64,000 nucleotides of DNA from Synechococcus sp. M44_DOE_062 (GTDB taxonomy: Bacteria; Cyanobacteriota; Cyanobacteriia; Thermostichales; Thermostichaceae). Below are positions 25,927 to 34,610 of the stretch, one piece after another. Both the position numbers and the translations under genes were made by a program. Location: contig DVDX01000004.1 of the NCBI GenBank assembly GCA_015295985.1, forward strand, positions 1 to 64,000, read 5' to 3'. The notes under the pieces were generated by a model, which had not been told where the DNA came from, ran no database searches, and saw nothing but the letters and a program-made list of their open reading frames with translations. The stretch's first letter is position 1. Each line of letters opens with the position of its first letter.

Positions 25927-27027
25927 CTAGCTTTGAATAAGCTGCAGGGCTTCGAGGCTGCGGGCCACAACGGTTTCGGCCAAAGGAAGGTAACCCATAG
26001 TTTCGGCCAGGGGTTGTCCTTCGGTGAGGGCCCAACGCAGCACAGCTTGCAGGGCAGCGGCCATGGCGGGATCCGAGTACCGGCGGTAGGTCAGGATCCA
26101 GGTGTAGGTGACGATGGGATAAGCCCCAGGGCCAGCGGGATCCGGCACAAAAGCTCGCAGGTTTTCCGGCAGCTCAATTTCGCTGAGGGCCAGGGCCGAG
26201 GCTTCCGGTGAGGGGAGAATGAACTCGCCGCGGCGGTTCTGCAGAGCCGCCACCGACAGATCCAGCTCGCGGGCATAGACCGACTCCACATAGCCGATCA
26301 CCCCTTCGCTGAGGAGCATTTGGGCACTCATGCCCTCGTTGCCTTTTACCCCAATGCCCACTGGCCACTCCAGCGACATACCCACACCGATTTCCGAGGC
26401 CCAAGCCGGATCGATGGCGGCCAGGTGGCGGGTAAAGGTATCGGTGGTGCCGCTGCCATCGGAGCGGTAGCAGACGGTGATGGGCAGATCGGGAATGGTC
26501 AGCTCTGGGTTCAGGGCCAGGATCTCCGGATCCCGCCACTGATCGATTTGGCCGCGAAAGATCTTCACCAAAACAGGTCGAGACAGCTTGAGTCCAGAAG
26601 GGATCCCCGGCAGGTTGTAGCCTACGGCAATGCTGCCTGCGGTCATCGGGATCATCACCACACCCCGCTTCACCTCGACGATCTCGGCATCGGTCATGGC
26701 CACGTCGCTGGCAGCAAAGTCCACCGTTTGGTCGATAAATTGCCGGATCCCGGCAGCACTGCCCACCGGTTGGAAGTTGATCTCCACCTTGGGATCCACC
26801 TGGCGGTAATCGGAAAACCAGCGCAAATAAAGAGGAGCCGGAAAGGTGGCTCCGGCCCCGTTGATCAGCAAAACCTTGTCGGCGGGCTGGCTGCGGGGGG
26901 CAGGAACGGGATCCCTGCCGCTGGGTTGGTCAGAACGGGATCCCCTTTGGCAAGCACTCAAGGTAGCGCCGGTGGCCAGCAAAGAAAGCAACACTTCTCG
27001 GCGACGGAAGCGGGGCAGTTGAGCCAT
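25927..27027 (-). CDS. pstS: Phosphate ABC transporter substrate-binding protein
   Basis: A 366-residue periplasmic phosphate-binding protein. The N terminus (RRREVLLSLLATGATLSAC) combines a possible twin-arginine-like start with a lipobox (LSAC), so it is probably a lipoprotein. Binding-site motifs are GAGATFPAPLY near residue 56, DFAASDVAMTD, and CYRSDGSGTTDTFTRHL, which is diagnostic of PstS. It would hand phosphate to PstCA at the inner membrane. No pstC, pstA or pstB gene is adjacent, so the transporter is encoded elsewhere or this copy is standalone. No clear Pho box was recognised upstream. Confidence 0.92.
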   Translation of the reverse strand: MAQLPRFRRREVLLSLLATGATLSACQRGSRSDQPSGRDPVPAPRSQPADKVLLINGAGATFPAPLYLRWFSDYRQVDPKVEINFQPVGSAAGIRQFIDQTVDFAASDVAMTDAEIVEVKRGVVMIPMTAGSIAVGYNLPGIPSGLKLSRPVLVKIFRGQIDQWRDPEILALNPELTIPDLPITVCYRSDGSGTTDTFTRHLAAIDPAWASEIGVGMSLEWPVGIGVKGNEGMSAQMLLSEGVIGYVESVYARELDLSVAALQNRRGEFILPSPEASALALSEIELPENLRAFVPDPAGPGAYPIVTYTWILTYRRYSDPAMAAALQAVLRWALTEGQPLAETMGYLPLAETVVARSLEALQLIQS

Positions 27028-27475
27028 GGTTCAGGTTCTCCGAGGTCACCGCCCCGATCCTTGTCTTGCCCACGGGGCCCTGTCAAGGGTTGCCGGCAAA
27101 AGCCCCTGGGATCCCGTGCGTGGGCCCACTTTCCCCAGGTAGTTGTCTTTCCCTCTGTACCATCCCCGTATTCCTCGCTACGCTTCCCGGCAAAAGTTGG
27201 GATCCAACCCAAGCCCAGAAAGGAAAGACAGAAAATGCAGAATTCAAGAGAAAAATAAAGAAAAACGGCGTAAACAAGAGATTGAGCGATCTGACTTCTG
27301 TGGCAATTGGACAGGGATCCTCAAGCCAAAGCCTTGTCGGGCAAGGCTTAGCGGTTTTCGGGCCTGAGTCCCCCCGCATCGGAAAAATCTTGACATATTC
27401 TGGAATAGGGCAATATATTGTGGATTCTGTGCAGAAATCCTGCGCTGTTCACATCTCGGTATCTGGGGGACTACT
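27028..27475. other. Divergent intergenic region pstS-speA
   Basis: About 450 bases with no supported gene. The half near pstS is GC-rich. The half near speA is distinctly AT-rich (27220-27300) and carries the speA promoter at 27390-27419. Confidence 0.5.
27390..27419 (+). promoter_or_regulatory. Sigma70-type promoter for speA
   Basis: A consensus -35 hexamer TTGACA (27390-27395) and a near-consensus -10 TATATT (27414-27419) are separated by 18 bases. The predicted start of transcription is about 27426, giving a 5' leader of about 50 bases before the speA ATG at 27476. Confidence 0.65.
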
Positions 27476-29398
27476 ATGCCGACTTTGACTCGTTCTCCCT
27501 GGACACTGCGAGACAGCGAAAAGCTCTATCGCATCTCAGGTTGGGGGGATCCCTACTTCCGTATCAACGCCGCCGGTCATGTGGAGGTGACCCCACAGGG
27601 CTTACAGCAGCAGGAACCGGGCATTGACCTGTACCACTTGGTGATGGATCTGGTGGCGCGGGGCCTGCAGTTGCCCCTCTTGATTCGCTTTCCCGAGATT
27701 GTGGCCGACCGCATGCGGCAAATTTGTGAGAGTTTTCAGCAGGCCATCCAGCGCTTTGGCTACCCCAACGTGTATCGAGGGGTCTATCCCGTCAAGGTGA
27801 ACCAGCAGCGCCACCTGGTGGAAGAAGTGGTGAAACACGGTCGCGCCTACCACTTTGGCCTGGAGGCGGGATCCAAGCCGGAGCTGTTGATTGCCCTGGC
27901 TCTGCTGGATACTCCTGGGGCCTTGCTGATCTGCAACGGCTACAAAGACCGCGACTTTATGGAAACAGCCCTCTTGGCCCAGCGGCTGGGGCGCACCCCG
28001 ATCATCGTTTTGGAGCGGCTGCAAGAGCTGGAGCTGGTGCTGGAGGCTGCCGATCAACTGGGCATTGACCCCATCTTGGGAGTGCGGGCCAAGCTCTCGG
28101 CCCAAGGGAGCGGGCGCTGGGGTACCTCGGCTGGGGATCGGGCTAAGTTCGGCCTGACGGCCACCGAGATTTTGCAAGTGGTGGAACGGCTGCGAGCAGC
28201 GGGCAAACTCCACTGTCTGCGCCTGCTGCACTACCACATCGGCTCCCAGATCTCGATGGTGAGTGTGCATGGACGAGCCGTGCGGGAAGCCAGTCAAATC
28301 TACATTGAGCTGGTCAAGCTGGGGGCGCCCATGGGCTACCTGGATATCGGCGGTGGCTTGGGGGTTGATTACGACGGATCCCAGTCCCCCAATCCTTTTT
28401 CCCAGAGCTACAGCATGGAGGACTACGCCGCCACCGTGGTGCAGACCGTGCTCACCGCCCTGGAACCCCGCGGGATCCAGCCGCCGGTACTGGTGACCGA
28501 AAGCGGACGCGCTCTGATGTCCCACCAGTCGGTGCTGGTGTTTGACGTGCAAGATGTCAACGCCGCCAGCCCCTACCCAATGCCCACCCAGCTCACTTCC
28601 GATGCGGAGGTGATCCAGAAGCTAAACCAGCTTTACTACCAAATCCAGCCCGATACTTTGGTGGTCAATTACCGCCGTTGTCAGGAGCTGAAGGAGGCTG
28701 CTCTGCGTCAGTTCACCGAGGGATCCCTCAGCTTGCAGGAGCGGGCCGAGGTGGAACGCCTGTTTTGGAACTGCTCCGACAAGATCTGCACCTTGGCCTA
28801 CGAACAGCACCAAGCGGGGCATCCGGTGGCGGTGGATCTCTTGGATCTGGACGAAATGTTGGCCAGCATCTACTACGGCAATTTCTCCCTGTTCCAATCC
28901 CTGCCGGATAGCTGGGCCATCGACCAGGTATTCCCTATCATGCCGATTCATCGTCTGGATGAGGAGCCACGCCAATGGGCCACCTTGGCCGATCTCACCT
29001 GCGACAGCGACGGCAAGATCAACCGCTTCTTTGGTGAAGATGGGCAGATCACCTCGGTCTTGCCGCTGCACGACCCCAACGGGCATCCCTACCTGCTGGG
29101 GGTGTTTCTGGGAGGCGCTTACCAGGAGATTCTCGGGGATCTACACAACCTGTTTGGTGATACCAACGCAGTGCATATCCGCTCCCGTCCTGGCGGCTAC
29201 CACGTTTCCCAAGTCATCAAGGGGGATACCATTGGCGAAGTGCTGAGCTGGGTGCAGTACAACAGCGAAGATCTGGTGGAGACCCTCCACCACGCCACCG
29301 AAGCCGCCCTACAACGGGGGCAGATCAGCCTATCCCAGGCCCGCGCCTTGCAACGGCACTTCGAAGACAACTTGCGAGCCTACACCTACTTGCACTGA
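27476..29398 (+). CDS. speA: Biosynthetic arginine decarboxylase
   Basis: A 640-residue PLP-dependent decarboxylase (fold III) converting arginine to agmatine, the entry to putrescine and spermidine. The PLP-lysine segment is YRGVYPVKVNQQRHLVEEV, followed by HFGLEAGSKPELL. The glycine-rich phosphate-binding motif is YLDIGGGLGVDYDGS. The active-site Cys region near the C terminus is LFGDTNAVHI. The length matches bacterial SpeA. A good promoter precedes it and an intrinsic terminator follows at 29470-29494, so it is probably monocistronic. Confidence 0.96.
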   Translation: MPTLTRSPWTLRDSEKLYRISGWGDPYFRINAAGHVEVTPQGLQQQEPGIDLYHLVMDLVARGLQLPLLIRFPEIVADRMRQICESFQQAIQRFGYPNVYRGVYPVKVNQQRHLVEEVVKHGRAYHFGLEAGSKPELLIALALLDTPGALLICNGYKDRDFMETALLAQRLGRTPIIVLERLQELELVLEAADQLGIDPILGVRAKLSAQGSGRWGTSAGDRAKFGLTATEILQVVERLRAAGKLHCLRLLHYHIGSQISMVSVHGRAVREASQIYIELVKLGAPMGYLDIGGGLGVDYDGSQSPNPFSQSYSMEDYAATVVQTVLTALEPRGIQPPVLVTESGRALMSHQSVLVFDVQDVNAASPYPMPTQLTSDAEVIQKLNQLYYQIQPDTLVVNYRRCQELKEAALRQFTEGSLSLQERAEVERLFWNCSDKICTLAYEQHQAGHPVAVDLLDLDEMLASIYYGNFSLFQSLPDSWAIDQVFPIMPIHRLDEEPRQWATLADLTCDSDGKINRFFGEDGQITSVLPLHDPNGHPYLLGVFLGGAYQEILGDLHNLFGDTNAVHIRSRPGGYHVSQVIKGDTIGEVLSWVQYNSEDLVETLHHATEAALQRGQISLSQARALQRHFEDNLRAYTYLH

Positions 29399-29469
29399 AG
29401 CTGGCCTCTCCTGGCCGACCTGGACAGTTGGTCAGGAACGGCCCCAGAACCCAGGCCAAAAACAAAAAG

Positions 29470-29500
29470 AGATCCCGGTTTTGGGCCGGGATCTTTCATT
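29470..29500. terminator. Bidirectional intrinsic terminator
   Basis: AGATCCCGG and CCGGGATCT arms (29470-29478, 29486-29494) form a 9-bp stem with a 7-base loop. Read forward it is followed by TTCATTTTT, ending speA. Read backward it is followed by CTTTTTGTTTTT, ending the exported-protein gene at 29547. The convergent layout fits a shared terminator. Confidence 0.8.
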
Positions 29501-29546
29501 TTTGATTTGATCTGGCGGTTGGGGGAAGGGGATTAGACGTGGCCCC

Positions 29547-30149
29547 CTACAGGCGCAGCGGGCTATCCAGGGTCAGGTTAATCACTTGATTGGGGCGCAA
29601 CACCACCACCTGGGGAGCAGTGATATTGCCCACCGCCACTCCGACTCCGGCTCCGCCAATGACCCCCAAGGCAGAAACGCCTCCTGTGAGCAAGCCCAGC
29701 ACCGTACCCCCCACAGCACCAATAGCTGCGTCTTGAGCAATTGCTTCGGCAGAATAGTGGCGCGGGTCTTTCTCGTCGTGGATCAAATCAGAAGACATCT
29801 GTACCGAGTAAAGTCGCCCGTTGGCAATCAAAGCCGTGCCAAAGAACCTGGCCCCTCCCTGAGTCGGTCGTAAGCTGCCTCGCACCTCGCTGCCTGCTGG
29901 GATTACCAATTGGCCGCTGCCGTTGTAGATGTCCTGAGACACCCGCAAGGTAAGCGGATGGGTGCTGTTGGGGCTAAAGTACTGGGGCTCCTGACCCTCG
30001 ACGCTCTGGACGGGAATGATCGTGCCTGGCTGCAATTGGCGCACGCCCACATCAAACAATTGCTGAGCAGAAGCAGGGGGCAAGGCAAGCAGACCCAAAG
30101 TGGGGGTTGCCAAGCCAATCATCGCCGCCGAAAGAACACGAATGTTCAT
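29547..30149 (-). CDS. Exported protein with TrbI/VirB10-like region and glycine zipper
   Basis: A 200-residue protein of unknown role. A signal peptide (MNIRVLSAAMIGL to ASAQQ) is followed by a beta-rich domain with GTIIPVQS, VSQDIYNGSGQLVIPAGSEVRG, a pattern reminiscent of the VirB10/TrbI core. Next comes a glycine-zipper stretch (AIGAVGGTVLGLLTGGVSALG, IGGAGVGVAVG) that could form a membrane hairpin or oligomer, and a short C-terminal strand (PNQVINLTLDSPLRL). The start is ATG 30149, with GGAGAG 6 bases upstream. Envelope location is likely; the VirB10 resemblance is by eye only. Confidence 0.6.
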   Translation of the reverse strand: MNIRVLSAAMIGLATPTLGLLALPPASAQQLFDVGVRQLQPGTIIPVQSVEGQEPQYFSPNSTHPLTLRVSQDIYNGSGQLVIPAGSEVRGSLRPTQGGARFFGTALIANGRLYSVQMSSDLIHDEKDPRHYSAEAIAQDAAIGAVGGTVLGLLTGGVSALGVIGGAGVGVAVGNITAPQVVVLRPNQVINLTLDSPLRL

Positions 30150-30229
30150 AAAAACTCTCCGGTAAATGTTCAATCAGGATCCCAAGGAAAACGCAGATTC
30201 TTGGGAGCCACTTGCGAGCCACCTGAAGG

Positions 30230-30475
30230 TCAAGCCCGACGAATGAAGCTGATCAAGGCCAACAGAACCAAAGCCCCAATGGTGGCCATCAGCAAACTTC
30301 CCAACAGGCCGGTAGCCGGCAGGCCAAATAAGTCGAAGAGGAATCCCCCAAAAAATGCCCCGCAAACACCAACGATTATGTTGCCTATCAATCCAAAGCC
30401 GTAGCCGCGTCGAATATTTCCTGCCAGCCAACCTGCTAGGGCTCCGATCAGGAGAAACCCAAGGATACTGTTCAT
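30230..30475 (-). CDS. GlsB/YeaQ/YmgE-family small membrane protein
   Basis: An 81-residue inner-membrane protein with three hydrophobic helices and glycine-rich turns: LGFLLIGALAGWLAGNIRRG, GFGLIGNIIVGVCGAFFGGF and GLLGSLLMATIGALVLLALI. The GWLAG and GNIIVGVCGA patterns are typical of the family once called transglycosylase-associated proteins; members are often stress-induced. The molecular function is unknown. It lies 80 bases upstream of the exported-protein gene on the same strand, and AGAAGTAGGTTC precedes the ATG. Confidence 0.85.
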   Translation of the reverse strand: MNSILGFLLIGALAGWLAGNIRRGYGFGLIGNIIVGVCGAFFGGFLFDLFGLPATGLLGSLLMATIGALVLLALISFIRRA

Positions 30476-30964
30476 AGAACCTACTTCTCCAAAGTATGCT
30501 GTTTCTACAGCATACCCATTGTTGTGGGAAAATAAATTCTCTGAGAACTAACCTTCTGTACACTTGGCACACTTGACGCCCGCTTGACAAATTGTTAGCC
30601 TCTGCCGAGAATAGATGGTTATTTGTCTTTTAATATACAGACTCTACAGAAAAGAAGATGAGAATCTCATGAATGATAGAAAGGGATCCCCTACTTGCTG
30701 CAGTTTCACAATACCTAAACCTCAAACAAAAAAAGACTGGCAGTGTGAGGTCTACCAGTCTGAGTCAGTTCCCTGTGAGTGAGCTGATGCCGTCGTTGCC
30801 AACGTCTTCAACCCGATTCCCAGTTTGTGTTGCTTTTTGCCATTTCGAAGTGATTCAGATCACTTGCAGCTTGAGGAGCCGGCAGCTTTGGCGAGCACTC
30901 CTGTCCTGATTTCTTCCGCAGGGATCCCCATCCCCACGAACCCTGAGGCAACGAAGGGAGCATC
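30476..30964. other. Intergenic region
   Basis: About 490 bases without a supported gene. The half near 30475 is AT-rich and should carry the promoter of the YeaQ-like gene. A TTGACA at 30583-30588 faces the other way, with no gene in front of it. The terminator of the SbcD-like gene is at 30727-30761. A 78-codon frame at 30673 shows no family and no ribosome site. Confidence 0.5.
30727..30761 (-). terminator. Intrinsic terminator for the SbcD-like gene
   Basis: AGACTGG and CCAGTCT arms (30734-30740, 30755-30761) form a 7-bp stem with a 14-base loop. On the minus strand it is followed by a T7 run then GTTTG. It lies about 200 bases beyond the sbcD-like stop on that strand. Confidence 0.65.
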
Positions 30965-32278
30965 TCAAAACAAAGGCAACTGCTCCTCTTCCACTGGGGC
31001 AGGGGTTGAAGATCCCAGCTCCTCCCAGTTGGGATCCCAGTCCTGCAAGGGATCCGCATATTCCTCCAACAACTGACGGGCGGCGGCCAGCAAATCGTTG
31101 TGCAAGGGGGCCAGATCGCTGCGGTCGGCCAGATACTGCTCCAGAGCCGTCAGGGGCTCCAGTCGGCTGGGATCCAATCCCGGCAGACGGATGCGGCTAG
31201 GGCTGACCACTTCCGGGGCAATGGTGTAGCTAAAAGCAGGGGCAAGAGCGTTGTGCAAAGCCCGCTCATCAATGCAGTCTAGCTGGTCGGGGCGTATGCG
31301 GTAGATCAACCGCAAAATGGAGCCGGCCACGGGGGCCTTGGCGATGGCAGCCAACAGCTTGGACTGCACCTGCTGGGGGGGATCTGCGCTTAGATCCAGG
31401 CGAATGGTGTGAAAGGTACGGGTTGGCAAAGGCAAAAACTCATAGCTGGCTCCCGTAGGGGTGACTTCCACCAGCACGCAGCCTTTTTCTTCTTTTTCTT
31501 CGCCAAAATCCACCCGCTCAATGCTACCGGGATAGAGTATCAAGGGATCCCGACACAGCACCTGGTGACGGTGGACATGTCCCAAGGCAACATATTGGTA
31601 GGCAGGCCGAGCCAGCAGCGAAAGGGGCACCGTAAATCCTCTGCCCACTGAAAGGTGGCGTTCTGCTCCGTAGCGGGCGGTCTCCACCATGACGTGAGCC
31701 AACAAAATTGCCGGGATTCCTGGTTGCAGGGTGCGGATCTCCCCTTCCAGGGCTAGGTGGAGGCGCTGCAAAAGCTGATGGGCAAGGATTTCCGCCTCAA
31801 GGCCCAAGCTCTCTTGTTGGGCGAGTAAAGCAGAGCGACTCAGCCAAGGTAAGGTGGTCACCTGCACCGGGCCACTGCGAGTTTCAATCCAATGAGTTTC
31901 CAGCCTGTCTCCCACAATAAAGCCTGAGACTCCCAAAGCGCGGTAGATAGCCAGGCTGTTGCCTCCCTGTCCCTGCCCGTACTGATCGTGGTTGCCTACC
32001 AACAGGACGGTTGGGATCCCTGCATCGGCCAAGCGGCGAAACTGTTGGGCAAAAAGCTCCTGATGGAGAGGGGGAGGTGTCGCATCGGGAAAAGCATCGC
32101 CCCCAAACAACACCAGATCCACCGCTTGGTTGAGAGCATGGTCAATGCACAGGCGCAAAGAAGCTACAAAATCTTCCAAACGGGTATTCAGTCCAGTGGC
32201 CGGGTTAATGTGGCCGTAGGCAAGGCCACTGCCCAGATGAATGTCGGAAAGATGTAGCAGCCTCACCACCTTGAGCAC
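30965..32278 (-). CDS. SbcD-like metallophosphoesterase (DNA repair exonuclease)
   Basis: A 437-residue calcineurin-like phosphoesterase of the SbcD/Mre11 type. The two-metal motifs are HLSDIHLGSG (D-x-H), LFGGDAFPD (GD), LVGNHDQYG (GNHD), LLAHVMVETAR (H) and ALGHVHRH (GH-x-H). The C-terminal 170 residues correspond to the capping/regulatory region. SbcD works with SbcC on DNA hairpins and ends; no sbcC gene is adjacent. The start MLKVVRLLHLSDIH places the first motif at the family's usual position. The protein is likely cytoplasmic. A dispersed repeat lies just upstream. Confidence 0.87.
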   Translation of the reverse strand: MLKVVRLLHLSDIHLGSGLAYGHINPATGLNTRLEDFVASLRLCIDHALNQAVDLVLFGGDAFPDATPPPLHQELFAQQFRRLADAGIPTVLLVGNHDQYGQGQGGNSLAIYRALGVSGFIVGDRLETHWIETRSGPVQVTTLPWLSRSALLAQQESLGLEAEILAHQLLQRLHLALEGEIRTLQPGIPAILLAHVMVETARYGAERHLSVGRGFTVPLSLLARPAYQYVALGHVHRHQVLCRDPLILYPGSIERVDFGEEKEEKGCVLVEVTPTGASYEFLPLPTRTFHTIRLDLSADPPQQVQSKLLAAIAKAPVAGSILRLIYRIRPDQLDCIDERALHNALAPAFSYTIAPEVVSPSRIRLPGLDPSRLEPLTALEQYLADRSDLAPLHNDLLAAARQLLEEYADPLQDWDPNWEELGSSTPAPVEEEQLPLF

Positions 32279-32322
32279 TCTTGGAGACTTTGCAGCTCTC
32301 CCATCTGTTGGGATAAAACTTG

Positions 32323-32352
32323 CCGTTCGCGTTAGCGGGACGGAGTCCTTTG
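32323..32352. repeat. Dispersed repeat copy
   Basis: A single, near-consensus unit (TTCGCGTTAGCGGGACGGAG followed by TCCTTT) in the gap between the RRM gene and the SbcD-like gene. Confidence 0.85.
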
Positions 32353-32392
32353 GTTGTCCTGAATCGCAGACCCAGGGCTGAACAATCTCTGC

Positions 32393-32644
32393 TTAAGCTT
32401 GCCGGCGGGGCCTGGCTCGATCCAAACGCAAAGGCCGGCCCATAAACTCCTGCCCGTTTGCGCTCTCGATGGCTTCATCTTCCTCAGCTTCGGTTGCCAG
32501 ATCCACAAACGCGAAGCCTCGTGTCTGCCCGGTTTCTCGATCTATCGGGATTGTAACCGACTTAACGTTCCACCTCTGCTGGAAGAAAGCTTTTAGTTCT
32601 TCTGTTGAGGCTTTATAGTTCAGGTTTCCCACAAAAATGGTCAT
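32393..32644 (-). CDS. RNA-binding protein with one RRM domain
   Basis: An 83-residue protein consisting of a single RNA recognition motif. RNP2 is IFVGNL near the start and RNP1 is RGFAFVDL near residue 43. A short basic tail (RLDRARPRRQA) follows. It resembles the cyanobacterial Rbp family, whose members are often cold-induced and bind mRNA. The start is ATG 32644; the open frame extends six codons further upstream without a better site. Confidence 0.92.
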   Translation of the reverse strand: MTIFVGNLNYKASTEELKAFFQQRWNVKSVTIPIDRETGQTRGFAFVDLATEAEEDEAIESANGQEFMGRPLRLDRARPRRQA

Positions 32645-32908
32645 AGCAATTAATTCAAGCAAAGTAAGTCACCAATCAGCAGGAGTGGCAACAAAGCTCC
32701 AGAGTACTTCACTTCTATCATGGAGGCTTGCCAAATCGCCGAACATGACAGGATGTAAAGGGATCCCTGCCAGAAAATCTTCCTCCTTCCCCATCCAAAA
32801 TCCACCTTCGTCAAGGGCCTGTACTTTTTCTGCCCCTGGGTTAAGTTTCTCTACCCTTGCCTCGGCCAAACTCCCTTCTGGCCCGCTGGGATCCGGCATC
32901 TTGTCAAG

Positions 32909-32937
32909 TTGTTGCGATTTGTTAAGATATGTATTAT
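32909..32937 (+). promoter_or_regulatory. Promoter for the nblA operon
   Basis: TTGTTG (32909-32914) and TATTAT (32932-32937) are separated by 17 bases. They lie about 80 bases before the nblA ATG, leaving a leader of roughly 72 bases. Binding sites of nutrient regulators (NtcA, NblR) were not recognised. Confidence 0.5.
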
Positions 32938-33015
32938 CCTGCTTGCAGCACCTGGCCCGATCTGCGCCGTTGGAACTTTTTGCAGACCTCTCTACCTGAG
33001 TACCCTAAGGTGATA

Positions 33016-33195
33016 ATGATGGATGAAACGCTAGAGCTCTCTTTGGAGCAAGAATTTCGCCAGCGGGCTTTCGAGACCTTGGTTTCTCGCATGAGCCCCG
33101 AGCAGGCTAAGGACATTTTGGTCAAACTGCATAAGCAGATGCTGTTGCAGGAGGCCACTTACCGCCAACTGCTTCGTCATTCCCTCAGCGCCTGA
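33016..33195 (+). CDS. nblA: Phycobilisome degradation protein NblA
   Basis: A 59-residue protein (MMDETLELSLEQEF...) with the NblA pattern: LSLEQEFRQRAFETLV, then MSPEQAKDILVKLHKQMLLQEATYRQLL. NblA is a small helix-hairpin dimer that binds phycobiliproteins and directs them to Clp proteolysis during nutrient stress. The start is ATG 33016, with AAGG 5 bases upstream. A frame open from 32929 is ignored because it would begin inside the promoter. The stop overlaps the next start (TGATG), so translation is probably coupled to the DUF2499 gene. Confidence 0.85.
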   Translation: MMDETLELSLEQEFRQRAFETLVSRMSPEQAKDILVKLHKQMLLQEATYRQLLRHSLSA

Positions 33196-33527
33196 TGCAC
33201 GCCCTTTCGCTTCCCACCTGGTGGATTCACATTGCTAGCGTCTTGGAGTGGATCGCTGCCATTGTTCTTGTGTGGCAATTTGGGGAGCGAGTGGGCCAGC
33301 CCGAATGGCGGAGTTTGAGCTGGGCAATGCTGCCCGCCTTGTTGGGGGCAATGTGTGCAATTACCTGGCACTGGTTTGATAACGACCCCAAGTTGGACTG
33401 GGTGGTGACTGCCCAGGCCAGCTTCACCTTGCTGGGCAACTGCACCCTGGCTGGGGCTGCTTACCACATTTGGCGGGCTGAAAGGGTGGACGAGCCTGCA
33501 CAGGAGGGGGATCCGACTCAGCAATGA
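33195..33527 (+). CDS. DUF2499 membrane protein
   Basis: A 110-residue protein with three hydrophobic segments (WWIHIASVLEWIAAIVLVW, SLSWAMLPALLGAMCAITWHW, ASFTLLGNCTLAGAAYHIW). It matches the DUF2499 family of cyanobacteria and plastids. The function is unknown; a thylakoid location is plausible. It begins within the nblA stop codon (TGATG) and ends by ATGA overlap with the DUF3593 gene, so the three genes form one translationally coupled unit. Confidence 0.85.
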   Translation: MHALSLPTWWIHIASVLEWIAAIVLVWQFGERVGQPEWRSLSWAMLPALLGAMCAITWHWFDNDPKLDWVVTAQASFTLLGNCTLAGAAYHIWRAERVDEPAQEGDPTQQ

Positions 33528-33838
33528 ACAGTTTGTTTGCCCTTTCTTTGTTCCCTTACCTGATCTTTTTATTCTTCCTGTCGCGGCTGCGCCGGATTCC
33601 ACGTTTGGCCTTGGTCGGATTTTGGCTGCTGTTGCTGTTTGTTGCCGTCAGCATCCCGGCAGGGCTGTACGCTCAGATTCATTACGGCACTTCCCTGGCC
33701 AATGTGGATCCCTTGCATGGGGGGGCAGAGGCTTTTCTCACCCTCTCCAACGTTTTGGTGGCCCTGGGCTTTAAGCAGGGAATTGACCAGCAGGCCCAAC
33801 GACTTCCAGGGGCTGGCGACGGCAACCCTGAGCCATAG
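33524..33838 (+). CDS. DUF3593 membrane protein
   Basis: A 104-residue protein with three hydrophobic segments (LFALSLFPYLIFLFFLS, LALVGFWLLLLFVAVSIPAGLYA, EAFLTLSNVLVALGFKQG). It matches DUF3593, a family that commonly sits next to DUF2499 in cyanobacteria. The HYGTSLANVDPLHGGAEAFL segment is the conserved centre. The function is unknown. The gene starts with ATGA overlap on the DUF2499 stop. Confidence 0.85.
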   Translation: MNSLFALSLFPYLIFLFFLSRLRRIPRLALVGFWLLLLFVAVSIPAGLYAQIHYGTSLANVDPLHGGAEAFLTLSNVLVALGFKQGIDQQAQRLPGAGDGNPEP

Positions 33839-33948
33839 TCATCCCAAACAAGCCCTTACCCCCTCTTCAAAACCAAAAGGAGAAGAGGGTTAGGCAACAA
33901 TCGTTTCGGCGCAACTGGGACTGGATGTAGAATGGGGATCCAGGTCTA

Positions 33949-34572
33949 ATGCCTGCTGTTTATTCTGAAGAGATCTGCCGGATGGTGGCTACCCTTTCTG
34001 TTGCTGTTCCCAAAGTGAAGCTGAAGCATCCACCCCTGCGCATTTATCGCATGGGGGACAAGGTGCTGCGGCAGCCGGCCAAGCGCGTCAGCCAGATCAA
34101 TGAGGAGATCCGCCAGCTTGCCCGGGACATGCTACAGACCATGTACAGCTTCGATGGGATTGGTCTGGCGGCTCCGCAAGTTGGCATTCCCAAGCGCATG
34201 ATTGTGGTAGATCTCTATCCTGATAAGCCGGAGGTGCCACCGCTGGTGCTGATCAACCCGGAGATCCGCGAGTACATTGGTGAGGCCGTTGCCGGACAGG
34301 AGGGTTGCCTGAGCATTCCGGGGGTATTTTGCGAGGTCATGCGCCCAGAAGGGATTGTGGTTTCGTTCAAGGATGAAACGGGGCGGCCCCGCATCCTTCG
34401 AGCTGATGATTTGCTGGCGCGGGTGATCCAACACGAAATCGACCACCTCAACGGTGTGTTGTTTGTGGATCACGTGGAAAACGAGCTGGTACTGGATCAA
34501 GAGCTGCGCAAGCACGGCTTCCAGATGCAGGATGTGCAACGCAAAGGCAAGCCCTCTGCTGCCCCCCGCTGA
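33949..34572 (+). CDS. def: Peptide deformylase
   Basis: A 207-residue metalloenzyme removing the formyl group from nascent N-terminal Met. All three catalytic motifs are present: GIGLAAPQVG, QEGCLSIPG with the metal-binding Cys, and QHEIDHLNGVLF with both metal His and catalytic Glu. The N-terminal 30 residues are less conserved. An internal ATG at 33982 (MVATLSVAV) could be the true start. Confidence 0.96.
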   Translation: MPAVYSEEICRMVATLSVAVPKVKLKHPPLRIYRMGDKVLRQPAKRVSQINEEIRQLARDMLQTMYSFDGIGLAAPQVGIPKRMIVVDLYPDKPEVPPLVLINPEIREYIGEAVAGQEGCLSIPGVFCEVMRPEGIVVSFKDETGRPRILRADDLLARVIQHEIDHLNGVLFVDHVENELVLDQELRKHGFQMQDVQRKGKPSAAPR

Positions 34573-34610
34573 AGCCTTGCCAGACCAGTCCAGACGAGTG
34601 TCGGTTGGGT

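Noticed and set aside
30583-30612. A TTGACA-containing promoter-like sequence on the plus strand
   Set aside because: No plus-strand gene follows for more than 2 kb, and the -10 part is poor.
32669-32899. A 76-codon minus-strand frame upstream of the RRM gene
   Set aside because: Acidic, without a recognisable family or ribosome site, and it overlaps no conserved context. Left out, although a real small gene cannot be ruled out.
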